The notes under the pieces are model-generated. The model ran no database searches. It was not told where the DNA came from and saw only the letters and a list, made by a program, of their open reading frames with translations. DNA of 64,000 nt, from NCBI RefSeq assembly GCF_964019385.1, contig NC_088654.1, positions 10,333,145 to 10,397,144 on the forward strand, read 5' to 3'. Every line of letters begins with the position of its first letter. Position 1 is the first letter of the stretch. Source of the stretch: Sycon ciliatum. Its lineage: Eukaryota; Porifera; Calcarea; Leucosolenida; Sycettidae. The position numbers and the translations under genes were made by a program. This document shows, piece after piece, positions 11,651-23,550 of the stretch.

Positions 11651-12741
11651 TTAGTGTACTAGGGTCACATTTGGCATGTATTTGTGTTGAGCTCGCGTCC
11701 GCTCCAGGGCAAACTGCGTCTGGATTGACTGGATAACCTGCAAGGTGTGTACAAGGTCCGCGTCATATGACCTACAGACAGGACACCACCTCCACAACGC
11801 AACCACAAAATGACGAGATGGTGGGGCGCTCTCGCGATACTTTACGGTAGAGCTTAAGATCATCCGATTTGGCCAAGGGACAGCCGAGTTACATCAGGTT
11901 GCACTTTGAAAACGTGCAATGTGCACTGGCATGGATGTATCCACACTATCGGAGTATCAAGTACACACAAGGAGTAAAACGATTCTGTTAGGCATCCCTG
12001 AGTAAAATTATGAAAATTGCAATGCACATTGCGGTGGCCTAAACTTACATTTCGTTCAGTTTGCGATTTTTAAGGAAGAAGTTGTTTGGCAAGTAAGTCA
12101 ACTGGTTCGTCATACATCCACTGTACACATATGAAGTGGAAATAACAGCATTGGCCAGACATTACACTATAATTATGTGTATATGAAAATTCGTACGGTG
12201 AAATAATTTTTGAAGATAATGACATTTTGATGTGAGCCATGGAATCTTCCAGTACTTAGAAGAGTCAAGATGATCTACGCACTTCCCACCCCTTTAGGAG
12301 CTGCATCCATTATTTGGAACAATGTAGTGTAGAGCATAGTGTTTGAAATGCCAGAATTGGAAAATTTTCCATTGCACGCATATCCACACATTGCCCTACA
12401 AGCATCGTTTCACATATTCTCATGCATGTCGACATACAGGAAATGCTTGCGGGGAAAATTGTCTTTATGTTCCTGTACTAACAACAGAGAATATTATTAT
12501 TATGGCCATGTAAATAATATTGTTTATCTTCCGCTTTTCCCGAGAAATCGGGGCGGACGGCAGGTTTTCATTTTATTTTTTATTATGCATGTACCTGTAT
12601 TGTATGGTTGCAGGGTTGGAGTGCATCGTGTATAATGTATAGATTATAACAAGGGACCGAGTGTACATCGAGATTTATCCCATGGTACGGTACGGAATAC
12701 CTGTTTCAGCCAATCAGCAGCCTTGTTGACGGAGAAATATA

Positions 12742-12845
12742 CAGTAAAACCTGTAACTAAAGACCACCCCTTGGTGCCAGCAAAAGCGGTCTTTAGTGGC
12801 AGGTGGTCTTTAGTTACAGGTTTGCACTGCACGACCATTATATGG
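12742..12845 (-). mobile_element. Partial TA-target MITE (family M1)
   Basis: It starts TA-CAGTAAAACCTGTAACTAA and holds a short inverted repeat built on ggtggtctttagttacagg. It corresponds to the inverted interior of the full element at 56155-56618. A right-end copy is at 16346-16428. Confidence 0.65.
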
Positions 12846-15166
12846 ATCCCGTATTTAGAAAAGCGATCCTGTCAGCTTTTCTATTATTGTGTTCACATGG
12901 CAGAAAAAACGACATCGCTATGCTACGTAAGTTTCTACGTAAGGTGCTCGGTATTTCACTTAGGCTACGTAAGTCTCTACGTAAGGTGCTCGGTATTAGA
13001 TCTACCAACGCGTGGTAGCCGTGTGCTGTGCACGTGCACGGCAGACATTGTGTTCAGTGCATGCAGTCCGCGGATCCGTGTTCGGATGTGCATGCGCGAG
13101 GAACTTCCTTCTTTGGAACTGCTTCTTGCATGAGCTGTTTCGGATATTTCGTCTCATGGCCTGGCTTATTTCGTTTCGGCGCTGCTGAGACCTCCTTTCG
13201 CGGAATATTACTCAATGACAGGTGAGTTGACCAGTTGCCTTTGATTCATTTGCTTGTGTTGACTCTTTCATTCAGGAAAAGTGTGCTGATTTTGGGGTGG
13301 AATGCAATAAATAATGGAAAAGTTGACAGGATCTCTTTTCTAAATTTTGCTTTTCTGCTGCCGAGCTGCGAGGCCCCCATTTACGGAATAGTCGATGATA
13401 GGTGATCTCTAAGTTGACCGGTTTCCTTCGATTCATTTGCTTATGTTCACCTTTCATTTACGGAAACGTGTGCTGATTTTATTCGGATTTAGATCCATTT
13501 TTATCTCTTTGCCCTTGTCTACAGTGTGCGAAGAACGCGAGTTCAACTTCTTGACGGTAAGGCTTATGTTAGATGTGTTGTCGAAATACTCATATTCATT
13601 GTACATTGGTACGTTACAAGTAAGGCACTGGTCAGTGGCATACTATCGTTGGCAGTTCCCAATCTGGAGGGAAAGGTTGAAGTACCAATTGACCGAGTTT
13701 GCAAAATATATTCGCATATCAGGGGAAATCTCTATTGTGGAGAGGTTCAATAACTTGTTTGTTTCATACGAAACAAGCCAATGGGTGCAGTCTCGTCTCG
13801 TGAAAATCTCGTACTTGTATGATTAGATTTGTTATCTCAAGTCTGGGCTGTTCGATTTGTGAGTACCGCCGAGATTGCACTGCGTCAAATAAAGTTTCGT
13901 GCCGCCAAAGCAAGAATTACGATCTGCAATCTGTTTGTAGTACCTGTAAGAATGTGGAGTACATGTATCGTACTTTCTCTGTCGCTGTTTCAGTTGCCGT
14001 CATGTTGCTAAAGAAATGTTCAGTACAGAGGTTCTGCAAAACGAAAATTCGAACAGTCGAACGACAGTCCTTGCGAAAGTGTGTGCGAATTTTTGCACGA
14101 ACTTTGCGTTCTGCACATTTTCGTAGTTTGCGCGGGCCAAGTGCACTTACGCCATGACCCGATCTCACGAATTTTCCTACGACAGTTCATTTCGCGTTCC
14201 CTGCAAGTTTCGCGTCCAAAGGTGCGAAGTTTCGCACTTCATGATGTAGAGCGAAAGTTTGTACGCATTTTCGTTTTGCAGAATCTCTCTAGTGACTCAA
14301 TTGTTTCATACGAGACGAGTCAATGAGTCGGTGTGGCTTAGAATCTTTCGCTGTAGAAGAAATCTTTTCGTATGTCTATTGGAGATATAATTGTATTCTC
14401 TGGTTATAAAATAGGTTAAGCTCACAGAATAAATACCATCGGTCCCTTGGTGTTCGTCCTAAAGAGGTTCGACTGGATATCATTCATACTCACCAAAAGA
14501 TGTGTAAGATTTTATTATTGTGAAGTGCCTTGTTTATCTCTCAGCACCTCCAACCATAGCCTTGCCCCTTTTCTCCTCAGGATCAGTGTAGTTGTTGGAA
14601 CGAGGTTTTGGACTCAGCAATGTATTCGTTTACATTTTAATACATGTTTATTGTTCCTCCTTTGCTGTGTTGTTTTAGACAATCGTGGACTAACAGTTTG
14701 AAGTCATTGAACTACTTCCAAAAGTTGTATCGACATCAACAGGATTACGATTTCAGTTTCAATATGATGCTGGATGACCTTATCACGATAACCCATGACT
14801 ATAAACCATTATAAACACAGAATCAACAAAAACATCTGCGACACGCACCTGCCGCATGGCTACATTTCTCAAATAAATCTGATTGAGGGTGAAGTAATCT
14901 GTAATATCTGAAAGGCAAGACAGTTTTATGAGTCATGAAATTCTGCAACAGCAACATGCACAGAATGACCTCCGTATAAAAAAAGTATCACCACCACTGC
15001 TCACATGTTTCCCCGCAGAAGAACATGCATTATGCTAGTGCCATTTTCTGCAAGAAAAGGCTTGCACATCAATGCGTATAATATGGTATTGATATGATGT
15101 GAAGGCCATCATTTACATATTGATATAGGGCATTCCATTGATTGGTGACAGAAAAAACAAAAGAAA

Positions 15167-15609
15167 TTATAGCAATAAAAACTGCTTTATGGCAGTTTTC
15201 TAAAAAAAGTTATTGTGTTCTAGTCCATGGACCCCGTCTAAAAAGTAAGAAATTAACGAAATGTGATAGCTGAAAATTAAAATTTCACACAAAACCTCAC
15301 AATAATCACACACAGAATGAAAAGCTACATGCAGAAGACCTTTTCCCCTCGCGATCCTCTTTCCTATGCATGCATGTTGCCAATTGTTGGTGCAGTACAA
15401 GTTTAGTGTTGAAAGCAGGGAGTAGTATTGTACTACTCCCTGGTTGAACGCAGCATTTCAAGTGTTGTGATTATTGTGAGGTTTTGTGTGAAATTTTAAT
15501 TTTCAGCTATCACATTTCGTTAATTTCTTACTTTTTAGACGGGGTCCATGGACTAGAACACAATAACTTTTTTTAGAAAACTGCCATAAAGCAGTTTTTA
15601 TTGCTATAA
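15167..15609. mobile_element. Foldback element with 144-bp inverted arms (copy A)
   Basis: Arms 15167-15310 and 15466-15609 are inverse copies of equal length, starting ttatagcaataaaaactgc. The loop is about 155 bp. The copy B equivalent is 44392-44807. It is non-coding. Confidence 0.9.
15418..15442. repeat. Palindromic micro-insertion
   Basis: The palindrome gggagtagta...tactactccct is absent from copy B. Here gttgaaagca (15408-15417) and gttgaacgca (15443-15452) flank it as an imperfect 10-bp duplication, while copy B has this target only once (44641-44650). Confidence 0.85.
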
Positions 15610-16345
15610 TATGATATGTATGTCAACATGCAGCTAATACGATTCCCCAGGACTTGCTCAATGCCATTCTTTTTTTCAGGTCAAACAACCCTTGGAGAGA
15701 GAGAGAGACCAGAGACGGAGAGAGACAGAGGGAGAAGACTATTTTTTGCAGACATTAAATTCAGCTGCTACTTCTGAAACCAGGAGTCAAACGTTCCCCG
15801 TAGGAGTTTCGTTTTACGTTGGGTTTCAAATTTGTTCATGTGATCAATCGTACCGACTGTCCTTGTTTTACCTTCTCGATTGCTTGAACGCGATCCTTCA
15901 GCATCAGGACCTTGCGGTGCTGCTTTGTTTCTGGATTCCATGATGCCATCGTCGATTCGTCTGTATGGCGGGGGTGTCAGAGCCGCTCTATCTTCATTTC
16001 TCCTCCGAGTAGTAACATCGATCAGAGAGCGCTTTCGATGCGCTCTCCAAGACTTTTCCTATCGTGTTTATTCTTGACAGAGCTTGAAATTTGGACAGGT
16101 GTAGTGCAGTCCACACCGATTCCACAGTCAAAATGACCTGTGTTCATTTGTTCAGCTGTAGTGTCAAAAGAGTCCTTTCAGGACCATGGAAAATCAGCAA
16201 ATTTTCCAGAAGGGGCTTCGAGCAACATTTGAATTTGTACATCGCGGTCGCTAGTTACGGGTCAATAATCATCTTTGGGGCAAGAAATGGCGGTCGGTGG
16301 TCGCGTTCAGCAGGTAGTCGCTAGTCACAGTGCATTTTGAATATG

Positions 16346-16428
16346 AGACCGTCCGTGCCTGGCGAAGTGGTCGATAGTACTAGGCTGGTCGCTGGTCACG
16401 GTGGTCTTTAGTTACAGGTTTTACTGTA
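16346..16428 (-). mobile_element. Right end of M1-family MITE
   Basis: It matches the right TIR of the element at 56155-56618 and ends ggttttactg-TA. The left end was not found, so the copy is truncated or rearranged. Confidence 0.7.
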
Positions 16429-16440
16429 GAGCGATACCCC

Positions 16441-16470
16441 GCGCTGGGGTTAAATATTTGACCCCAGCGC
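16441..16470. repeat. 30-bp near-perfect palindrome
   Basis: GCGCTGGGGT...ACCCCAGCGC with an AT-rich centre. A third half-site (ccccgctggggtca) follows at about 16487. Confidence 0.8.
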
Positions 16471-16830
16471 ATGGGTATTGCAATATTCCCCGCTGGGGTC
16501 AATAATATTAACGTGCTGGTCACGCTCTATTTTGGACAGTACATGGGATAAATGGATTATACCATTCGTACTTTGTGTATACCGTGTCCCTTCTACTTTC
16601 CCTCATGCTAACGCACTCGTGAAAATATTCGGCGGCATGCCCCTCGTACTCATGCGATAATCCATACATATACACCGGTTTATCACTCCCTTAGTATTGA
16701 CTCCCATAGATTTTTGCCATACCTAAGCAGTCAAATATTCCTGCATATTTCACTCCTTAGGGCTATATTGACCGCTTATATTTGACTCCTTTTTAGCGAT
16801 TGAACACAGGCCTTGGCTAGTTGTGATAAA

Positions 16831-16956
16831 TCTAATATTGACTTCGTACTTGGTCAGTATAGGAAATAAAAGACCTCGTAAAATACCTTGGCTTCGCTTT
16901 GGTCTTTTACTCGGCTTTTATTTCCTATATTGACCTCGTACTCAGTCAATATTAGA
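16831..16956. mobile_element. 126-bp foldback MITE
   Basis: Left tctaatattgacttcgtac and right gtactcagtcaatattaga are inverse, and the pairing extends through ggaaataaaagacc. It is almost entirely hairpin. Confidence 0.75.
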
Positions 16957-17052
16957 TACATATGTCACAGTAATGTAGTTAGTGGGTGTTAGCATCCACC
17001 AATCACACTGCCATGTTTGCATCTGCCACGAACCGCTGCGTCAGTGCTTTGC

Positions 17053-17215
17053 GCACTTCACTCACACTGCCAGCGCATAGATTTGGACGCGTTTAGCCTG
17101 ACGTCGCACAATTGCTTCCTTTTAACTTTTGCGCCCTGCACTCACACTGCCAGCGCATGGATTTGGGCGCGCTTAGCCTGACGTTGCACAACTGCTTGCT
17201 TTGAACTTTCTCTTT
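17053..17215. repeat. 80-bp tandem duplication
   Basis: The block with cactcacactgccagcgcat and gcctgacgt is present twice at an 80-bp offset, with some divergence. Confidence 0.8.
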
Positions 17216-17411
17216 CTCTCTTGCTGTTGGCTTCACTTCAAAATCTAATTAGTGGTGACTTTTAGCTTGTGCCAGCATCAAATTTTCAGCGTTCTCAGCT
17301 CCCTCAGTTTGGCTTCTAGCTTGTGGCAGCTTCGAATAACTAATTAGCCAGCCATTTCGGTTGTGTTGACAATTCGATTGTGTTCAGCTCGTACTGTTGG
17401 TGCCTGAAACA

Positions 17412-17811
17412 ATGTCATCTATTGTGCATTGGATGCGGGTGGCAGAACTGCGAGCCGAGCTGGACGATCGAGGTTGCTGACCACCGGAAAGAAATCCATT
17501 CTGGTTCAGAGATTGCTGGATGCCATTGAGCGAGAAAAACTGGGTCCAACTCCTCACCCTTCAGCAAACGACTCTGCTGGACCAACTGTGGATACGTGCG
17601 AGGTGCTCGCCGATCCCCCGGTCACCTTGGCTCTGAAGGTATTCGCGAACTTATTCCAGCTGAAATTCGTTCTGCCATCACAGACGAGTTTGGAGCCTCT
17701 CTTCTGTCGCAGCCAAGTATGGCACCAGCGCCACCAGCTGCGTCAGCCGACATTGGCGTGAGTGCTACGTGCTCCACACCGCATCACGCTGCGGGATAGG
17801 ATATTGCGAGG
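17412..17811 (+). pseudogene. SAP-domain coding segment, frameshifted
   Basis: From the ATG at 17412 the frame reads MSSIVHWMRVAELRAELDDRG and then meets TGA. A +1 shift restores LLTTGKKSILVQRLLDAIE. Together this is one SAP helix-turn-helix DNA-binding motif (hxxLRxELxxRGLxxxGKKxxLxxRL). Another shift near 17600 gives GIRELIPAEIRSAITDEF. The segment ends at a strong donor-like GAG|gtgagt at about 17811. SAP motifs occur in chromatin proteins and in some retroelement gag proteins. Two frame breaks favour a relic, though a sequencing error in a real first exon is possible. Confidence 0.5.
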
Positions 17812-17815
17812 TGAG

Positions 17816-17818
17816 TTT

Positions 17819-17912
<94 letters not shown>
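17816..17912. repeat. (TG)n-(GA)n compound microsatellite
   Basis: A GT run (about 27 bp) followed by an interrupted GA run of about 70 bp. Long Ser/Leu or Arg/Glu frames across it are artefacts. Confidence 0.95.
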
Positions 17913-17913
<1 letters not shown>

Positions 17914-18016
17914 TGTGCCTGCATGTATGCATGAATGTGTGCGGGTGTGCATGAGTGTATGTGAATGTATGTATGCGCTATAGAGAACTATGAAGCATGT
18001 GCACTCTTCTACTCAC

Positions 18017-18088
18017 AAAAGACGAAGGTCCACAAGTTTGTATAGAAGCTTGGGTGGAAACGACTTGAAACTGTTTTCGTCTAGGGCG
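18017..18088 (-). CDS. LRR protein, leucine-rich-repeat exon (72 nt)
   Basis: Minus-strand exon bounded by ...cag at 18089-18090 and GTGAGT from 18016. It reads ALDENSFKSFPPKLLYKLVD then LRL, one leucine-rich repeat of the form xLxxNxFxxFPxxLLxxLxxLxxL. It is exactly 72 nt, starting and ending in phase 2, the classical size for one repeat per exon. It joins in frame to the exon at 20094-20165, although further LRR exons may lie between them. LRR arrays bind protein ligands. A hAT-like element sits 67 bp upstream in the intron. The downstream exons and 3' end were not identified. Confidence 0.7.
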
Positions 18089-18446
18089 CTGAAAACAGAA
18101 ACAAAAGAGCATACTCCATTTAAATAGGAGAAGTTTAAATTCATTGTGTTCAGTTTAGTGGTGAAACGAGTACGAATATTGACTATCCGAATATTCTTTC
18201 TGGTAACGAACGATCGAGCGAATATTCGTTCGTTTACGACTGACATGTAGTATCACTATGTGTTCATGTTTCATGTATTTGAAGACGGTTTCATGCTGTA
18301 GGAAAGAATACAATCGTGACAGGATTTCCAGGGTCTTCCAATACACGACAGTATGGTTGGAAATCCGCAGATATATTCACGCATAAAATAGTTGTGTGGC
18401 CCAGCACACGCGAAAAGGGTGCTTATATTGTAGCTCGCTGCACACT

Positions 18447-18485
18447 AGGGAGTAGTACGATAGTGTGCGTATTGTACTACTCCCT
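18447..18485. repeat. Palindrome related to the 15418 micro-insertion
   Basis: Arms agggagtagtacgata and tattgtactactccct surround 7 nt. The arm core gggagtagtac matches that of the 15418 palindrome. Confidence 0.8.
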
Positions 18486-18502
18486 GCTGCATACCAAACT
18501 TA

Positions 18503-19239
18503 AGCCTAGTTCACATTCGATCGATGGGGCGCGACGGGACGAGACGTAAGGATCGACGGGAAGCGACGGGACAGTCTGATGGCGCCCAATGTGAAGACAA
18601 CCGTTCTGCCGTAAGGATCGGGTAGCTACGGGAAGAGTTGAACCCCGTATGTTCACGTAACTGGCAAGACAGGGTAAGGCCCTTTTTCTGTTTTCTTTTA
18701 CATATCTACGTCTTGTTTTTCGCCCGTAAAAGAGGCTTACGTCCTGTAAAAAACGAAGGGGACCCAAGCGTATGAAACGGCTCCATTTTGAGTGTGACAC
18801 AGGAGACAGCATCATGCGCCGACTACACCCGATTCGTACTTGGAAATCTTTAGCATTTCGAACACTGCACTTCCCAATGGGAAGAGAGCGAGGCTGCTCT
18901 GAAACCATTTTTTTTCCTATGAATGAAGCTGCAGGAAGCCTCACCACTGCTACAATTTGAATGGCACACTTTTCGAAGCTACTTTTCGGTCTTCATGAAA
19001 AACTTGTATTGTGAACATGATCCCGCTTCATTCAATTAGAAATAGTTGAAAAGAAGTCATCCAAAAGTCACCCCGTAACGGACCGTGCCTTATGACTCGC
19101 GCTGTTCGCTGTTGAATGACGCAATGGCTGCGGCATGTCGTGTCGTACGAATAGTACAAGATTTTACAGCTCACCCCAGCCTTCCCGACAGGTCTTTATG
19201 TACCGTACCGTCAGAGTTCCGTCGAATGTGAACGAGGCT
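18503..19239. mobile_element. PIF/Harbinger-type MITE (737 bp), nested in the hAT element
   Basis: The ends AGCCTAGTTCACATTCGA and GTCGAATGTGAACGAGGCT are flanked by TTA at 18500-18502 and 19240-19242. The interior is homologous to the element at 11106-11650 in reverse. This nesting shows that it inserted after the hAT element. Confidence 0.85.
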
Positions 19240-20093
19240 TTAGAAAAAACTGAAAAATGCATTTGAAGCTGCACATCAAATTGTCACGATTTGGAACCAC
19301 TTAAGCAGATTTCAAGCGGGCTTACACTAATAAACTGGCGATTCCGTGGAACTTCATTTATCTTCTGCGATAGCTATCACGCTCAGCTGGCGTGTCCTTT
19401 TTACAGATCAAAAATCGGCCCTTGCATCGTCGTGCAACACTTGTTTTCACTAATGGCTGTAGGCACTCAATCTGTGCTTTGAAGTTAGCTTGAGTTTGGT
19501 TCTCCTTCATTAAGCTTCATTAAATCAAGCTTTGTCTTCAACATGGAGAGTCGTCGTTGGTTCACGGAGGCTGAGACACTACGGACTACCTGCTGTACTT
19601 GCTGGCGACGATGAATTTACTGGCGCTGCCGCTGATATCGGCAGCAGCGGATAAGATCACGATTCGCCAGGTGGCAACGAAGAATTTGGCGATGCTGATG
19701 AGGAAGAGGACGATGGCGAGAGTTTGGCATGCATGCAGTATTCGTACTCGTTAATCTTAACGAATATTCGTCCGTTGAGCTTATCGAACGAACATTCGAT
19801 ATATAAAAAATATAAATAAATATTCATTTCACCCCTAGTTCAGTTAGAGAAGTGAACTGAGAGAAAAATCGCTAGCATAAAGATACCCAAAGTTCTCACA
19901 ATCTATGGGATATCCATGCTTGATTGGTAATGTATTTTGGTGATCTTGAATCACGTAGAATGGAATATGTTAGACTTGTCACATGCTCAAATTTAGAGCG
20001 GTGTGCTATGGCGGAGCGCAGTGTCCCTTTTCAAGCAGAGAATGCATAGAGTTACGCAGTGAAAGGGTAACGGATGGCCATTCCTGTACTCAC

Positions 20094-20165
20094 AGAACCT
20101 CGAGTTTCGTGGCGTTTTCAAATTGGTCTTCATCCACTGAGGTGAGCTGGTTGTTTCGTAAATCG
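20094..20165 (-). CDS. LRR protein, leucine-rich-repeat exon (72 nt)
   Basis: Minus-strand exon with acceptor tgcctccag at 20166-20174 and donor GTGAGT from 20093. It reads DLRNNQLTSVDEDQFENATK then LEV, a textbook leucine-rich repeat (LxLRNNxLTxVxxxxFxxxTxLxxL). It is 72 nt long and phase 2 at both ends, so it splices in frame with the N-cap exon at 24332-24489 and the LRR exon at 18017-18088. Confidence 0.85.
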
Positions 20166-20775
20166 CTGGAGGCACACAAATAAATAAAATTTTTGGAGAC
20201 AGGTAGCTTATCAGGGAAAGAAAAACTACAAATCTCAAGCTATCCTTCACCACCATCATCAATATGGACTCCGAAATGTATGAACCAGTTTTCAGGCATT
20301 CTCTTCAGATGAATTACAAGCAACCCCCAACCAATAAAACAGAAGGATAAGTAGCATCACTGGATTGTACATTGTTCGGGAATCGTTCACTGCTAAGTCG
20401 TACAAGATCCTTCAGCACCTGGATGCATGTATCCGTCAGCATGTCCCATTGCTAAATGTTGGTCACGAATCCAGACGAAGCATTGGACCGAACGGTAGCA
20501 GAATGATCTAAGGACATTGCTAGAATCTATCTCTTTTATAAATGTCTGCACTATTGTATTCAATTACCATTATACTTTAACATTGTCTTACAGGTAATGA
20601 AGGTTGGGAAACCGTCCGTAATCTTGGACAATTGATACGGAGGTTCTATAAAGAGTGCTGAACACAGAAAAATAGCGGCGGGTCAATGTAAGGGTAAGGG
20701 AAAGAGACAAAGACAGAGACAGCTACAGCTACATAGAGAGAGGTAGGGAAAGAGAGAAATGGAGAGATAGAGAGT

Positions 20776-20797
20776 GGGGGGGGGGAGAGAGAAAGAG

Positions 20798-20858
<61 letters not shown>

Positions 20859-20936
20859 AAGAGAGGGAGAGAAGGAGGGAGGTAGGGAGGGAGAGAGAGA
20901 GAGAATGAGGGAGAGAGAGAGAAAGAGAGAGAGGGA
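20776..20936. repeat. (GA)n microsatellite
   Basis: Long purine tract dominated by GA. A second similar tract is at 21346-21450. The Leu/Ser-rich frames on the minus strand are artefacts. Confidence 0.95.
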
Positions 20937-21362
20937 GTAAGTTACATTTATAAAGACAGGTAAGTCTAACAAATGAGGACTGAGACCTCTTCAACAGGGT
21001 TTTTACGCCTGAAAGCAGGTGCATGATTTACCAAGCAGGTTGTCAGTCTAGATTTTTGCGCAGATCGAGAAAAAAGTGCAGAATTTTTGTAATGAGATGA
21101 AAAGCATAAATAATATGAAATAATTAGGAAAGATAAAATGAAAGGCTGCTCACAACCCCGCCCAGCCTTGCGAACTGGGAATGGTGGATTAAGAACCCGG
21201 GTTCAAAGCTCGAGCAAACGCTCTCCACTCAAGGTGTTCACAGCAACTGATAGGAACTCACAGGGGGAAATGATAGAAAAGAAATAATAAGATAAAGAGA
21301 ATAAATGTCATCGCACCTCAATAAACGGAGTCCCGCATACAGGGAGAGAAAGAGACAGACAG

Positions 21363-21427
<65 letters not shown>

Positions 21428-21450
21428 AAGAGCGAAAGAGAGAGAGAGTG

Positions 21451-23500
21451 AGAGGAATAGAGCAGTGGGATAGGTGGGAAGGGTGGGGAGGGCAAATTTG
21501 GAGAGAACGAGACAGAAGCAAATTGAGCGAGGCTGAAGGTAGTCCCTCTCCCGTCTACAGCCGTAGCAATCATCCTATTTCGAAAAAACTTTGACCCATC
21601 CAATTTGTGAAAAAAGGGGTTAAGTCAATAATGTTTATTCCCGTAGCTATGCAGAAGACGTTACTTCAGTAGCGTCTGGCGCTAGCCAGGGTCCACACAG
21701 CTTTAATTTGGTGTTTGTGGCGGACGGACCTCCGTCTGGCACTATCCCGTATCTGTCCCGTACCGTACCGTGCCATCAAAGACAGCTGCCCACAATATTC
21801 AAATAGGGCTTTCAAATGCAAGATCAAAACGTGAAGCAACTTGGAAGAATGAGTATGTATGCGAAGTGTATCGGGCAATGCAGGTAGGGCAATTGTGCGG
21901 GTTTGAATCCCAGGTTATGCCTAGAAAAAAATAGGAGAAATGAAAAATTTATAACATCCCTATGCTTTTTTTTGTTGCCTAGGTCATCAAGGCAAAAAAG
22001 CATAGCGTAGGGCCCTCAGCTTCCAAGCTCTCTCGTTTCTAATCAAGTACCCCATTTAGGCAGTGCACTTGAAATCCAAGCGGAACAGCCCTTTTCCTTT
22101 GTAATTAATTTTTGCTTTCTTTGCCTTCAAATGACTGGCAGTCGCCTCAGCTTAGAAGAAAACGAAGTTTACCGACTTGATCTCAGTCTGAGAAGCACCA
22201 CATCCCGTGTTGATTGCAACTTTGGTTTTCCCCTCGGTACTATTATTTTGCTTTTTGGAAAGCTTGAACCATGAGAAGTTTGTTACTATTCTTCAAAGAG
22301 GAGCAAACATCCATACACACGTGACGCGAAATTACGCATCTATGAGCGACATCCACAGAACCTGCTGGGAGAGTACGCGTGTACTCGAGTCTCATCCTGA
22401 GCACGTTTTTCTTCTTTTTTTTCAGCCCCAGTATAGCTGTATTTTCATTGCAAAGCCGTCCTCGATTGTTGTGTTCGTTGTTCAAACGAAGTGGACCTTC
22501 AATCAAGAAGGCAGAGGACATAGGAGCCTGATTGGAGTTTCTTGTGGCATAGGACGGCCACACAGAGAGTCAGAAACACTTTTTGCGATTTTCTGAATAT
22601 AAATACTGTACGCACGATGCAGAGCTCAATTTGTGCGATATAAAAATTGTTTGTGATCTACCGCATCGAGCAGAACGCGATCTAAACACGAGCTTACCAA
22701 TGGTTAGGCTGCCTACCTGAATGGACAAATATTCCCTGGCTTCACCAGACGCCAGAAGTCGGAAACCATGTCCTTTGCCGCGACGTCCATCTCCAAACAG
22801 AACTCCACCTTCGTCTAAAAGGCTTTAAACACTCAAAATTCAACCGAGATTTGCGGTCTCACGCTTTCCCAGATCGAATCATTTTTTGTTTGTAGCAGTT
22901 GCAGGGCAGCTCCCCGCCACTACTTCAACAGGTTCTCGATTCACAGCATGCCTGGAACAAGCCATATCGAGGTTGCAAGCTACCCCTCTCAGCATGAAAT
23001 TCGAAATTTCACTGGTGGAAGGTATACTACGAACAGAATTTCAAAATTTATGGTTGGCGGCACGATCGTTCTACTTACATCATTCAAACTTTGCAGGATG
23101 GTTCTGACCTACATGCTAGGTATGGAACCACAAGGTTTGATGTCATAGCCGGCACACAAAGTCACACACACAGCACATTCGTGGGCACAGATACTAAATT
23201 AGTGGACGTCGTCATCTTCTTCCCGCTGGTTTCAAATGTACGATGACGTGCTATTTTGCCTGACGAACTTGAGTTTTAGGAATAGTGCTGTCTTGCCGTT
23301 TCGATGAACTTCTCGTGTGCTCTGAATGGCACTCTAGCGGTACACATATCATATTATTACAAGGTGGGACTGAGCTCTCGGTCATTGAAGACAAATGTTG
23401 GTATCACCTCCACCACTACACTGCGCTCTCAGCCGACTAGACCATCCTGCACACAACCATCACCACTGCGAGGACACTTCCGTCGACGATATTGCTAACA
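21451..23500. other. Intron-like sequence, no firm feature
   Basis: Sequence between LRR exons. A 98-nt minus-strand stretch at 22717-22814 has a plausible acceptor and donor and an open frame (GVLFGDGRRGKGHGFRLLAS), but its phases (1 to 0) do not fit the LRR exons and I recognise no domain. A B-box-like ggtttgaatccc at about 21900 may mark a SINE head. Confidence 0.3.
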
Positions 23501-23506
23501 TTTATT

Positions 23507-23550
23507 CCTTCAGACAGCTGTTTCGCTAATACATAGCTCATCAGTGAAGG
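23507..23550 (-). ncRNA. Type I hammerhead ribozyme B2
   Basis: Read on the minus strand: stem I CCTTCA/TGAAGG (6 bp). The core CTGATGAG is at 23544-23537. Stem II is GCTA/TAGC with loop TGTAT, and GAAA is at 23524-23521. Stem III is AC/GT closed by AGCT, and C23513 is the cleavage nucleotide. Stem II differs from B1 by compensating changes in both strands (GATC/GATC against GCTA/TAGC), which is evidence that the fold has been maintained. Confidence 0.85.

Larger units (their letters stand above)
12850..15609. repeat. Long dispersed repeat, copy A (2.76 kb)
   Basis: It matches 41199-44807 with a few percent divergence and small indels. Both copies begin at tatttagaaaagcgatcctg and end at the outer tip of the foldback repeat. 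Inside are an inverted repeat (12852-12890 against about 13305-13350), two tandem 'ctacgtaag..ggtgctcggtat' units and the 144-bp-arm foldback at the right. The frame at 13437-13826 (129 codons) matches no family I know. The exact end at the foldback tip suggests that the foldback is part of the mobilised unit. Confidence 0.75.
18156..19836. mobile_element. hAT-type element (1.68 kb) with perfect 8-bp target duplication
   Basis: The ends TAGTGGTGAAACGAG... and ...CATTTCACCCCTA are imperfect inverse repeats, flanked by gttcagtt at 18148-18155 and 19837-19844. An 8-bp duplication and a TAGTG-type terminus are hAT signatures. A Harbinger MITE is nested inside. No intact transposase is seen. A short frame at about 19540 (MESRRWFTEAETLR) is of unknown origin. 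Confidence 0.8.

Noticed and set aside
13437-13826. 129-codon frame in repeat copy A as a gene
   Set aside because: The parallel frame in copy B is shorter and altered, there is no domain, and the sequence is a repeat.
15167-15609. Precursor of a host small RNA
   Set aside because: Arm length, copy number and sharp ends fit a foldback transposable element better.
19655-19690. CTGATGAG followed by gaagaggac on the plus strand
   Set aside because: No GAAA and no complementary flanks; simple purine-rich coding-like sequence.
20646-21603. Long Leu/Ser-rich frames across GA tracts
   Set aside because: They are translations of microsatellites in several frames.
22717-22814. Additional exon of the LRR gene
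   Set aside because: Splice-like ends exist but the phases do not match the LRR exons and no domain is recognised.
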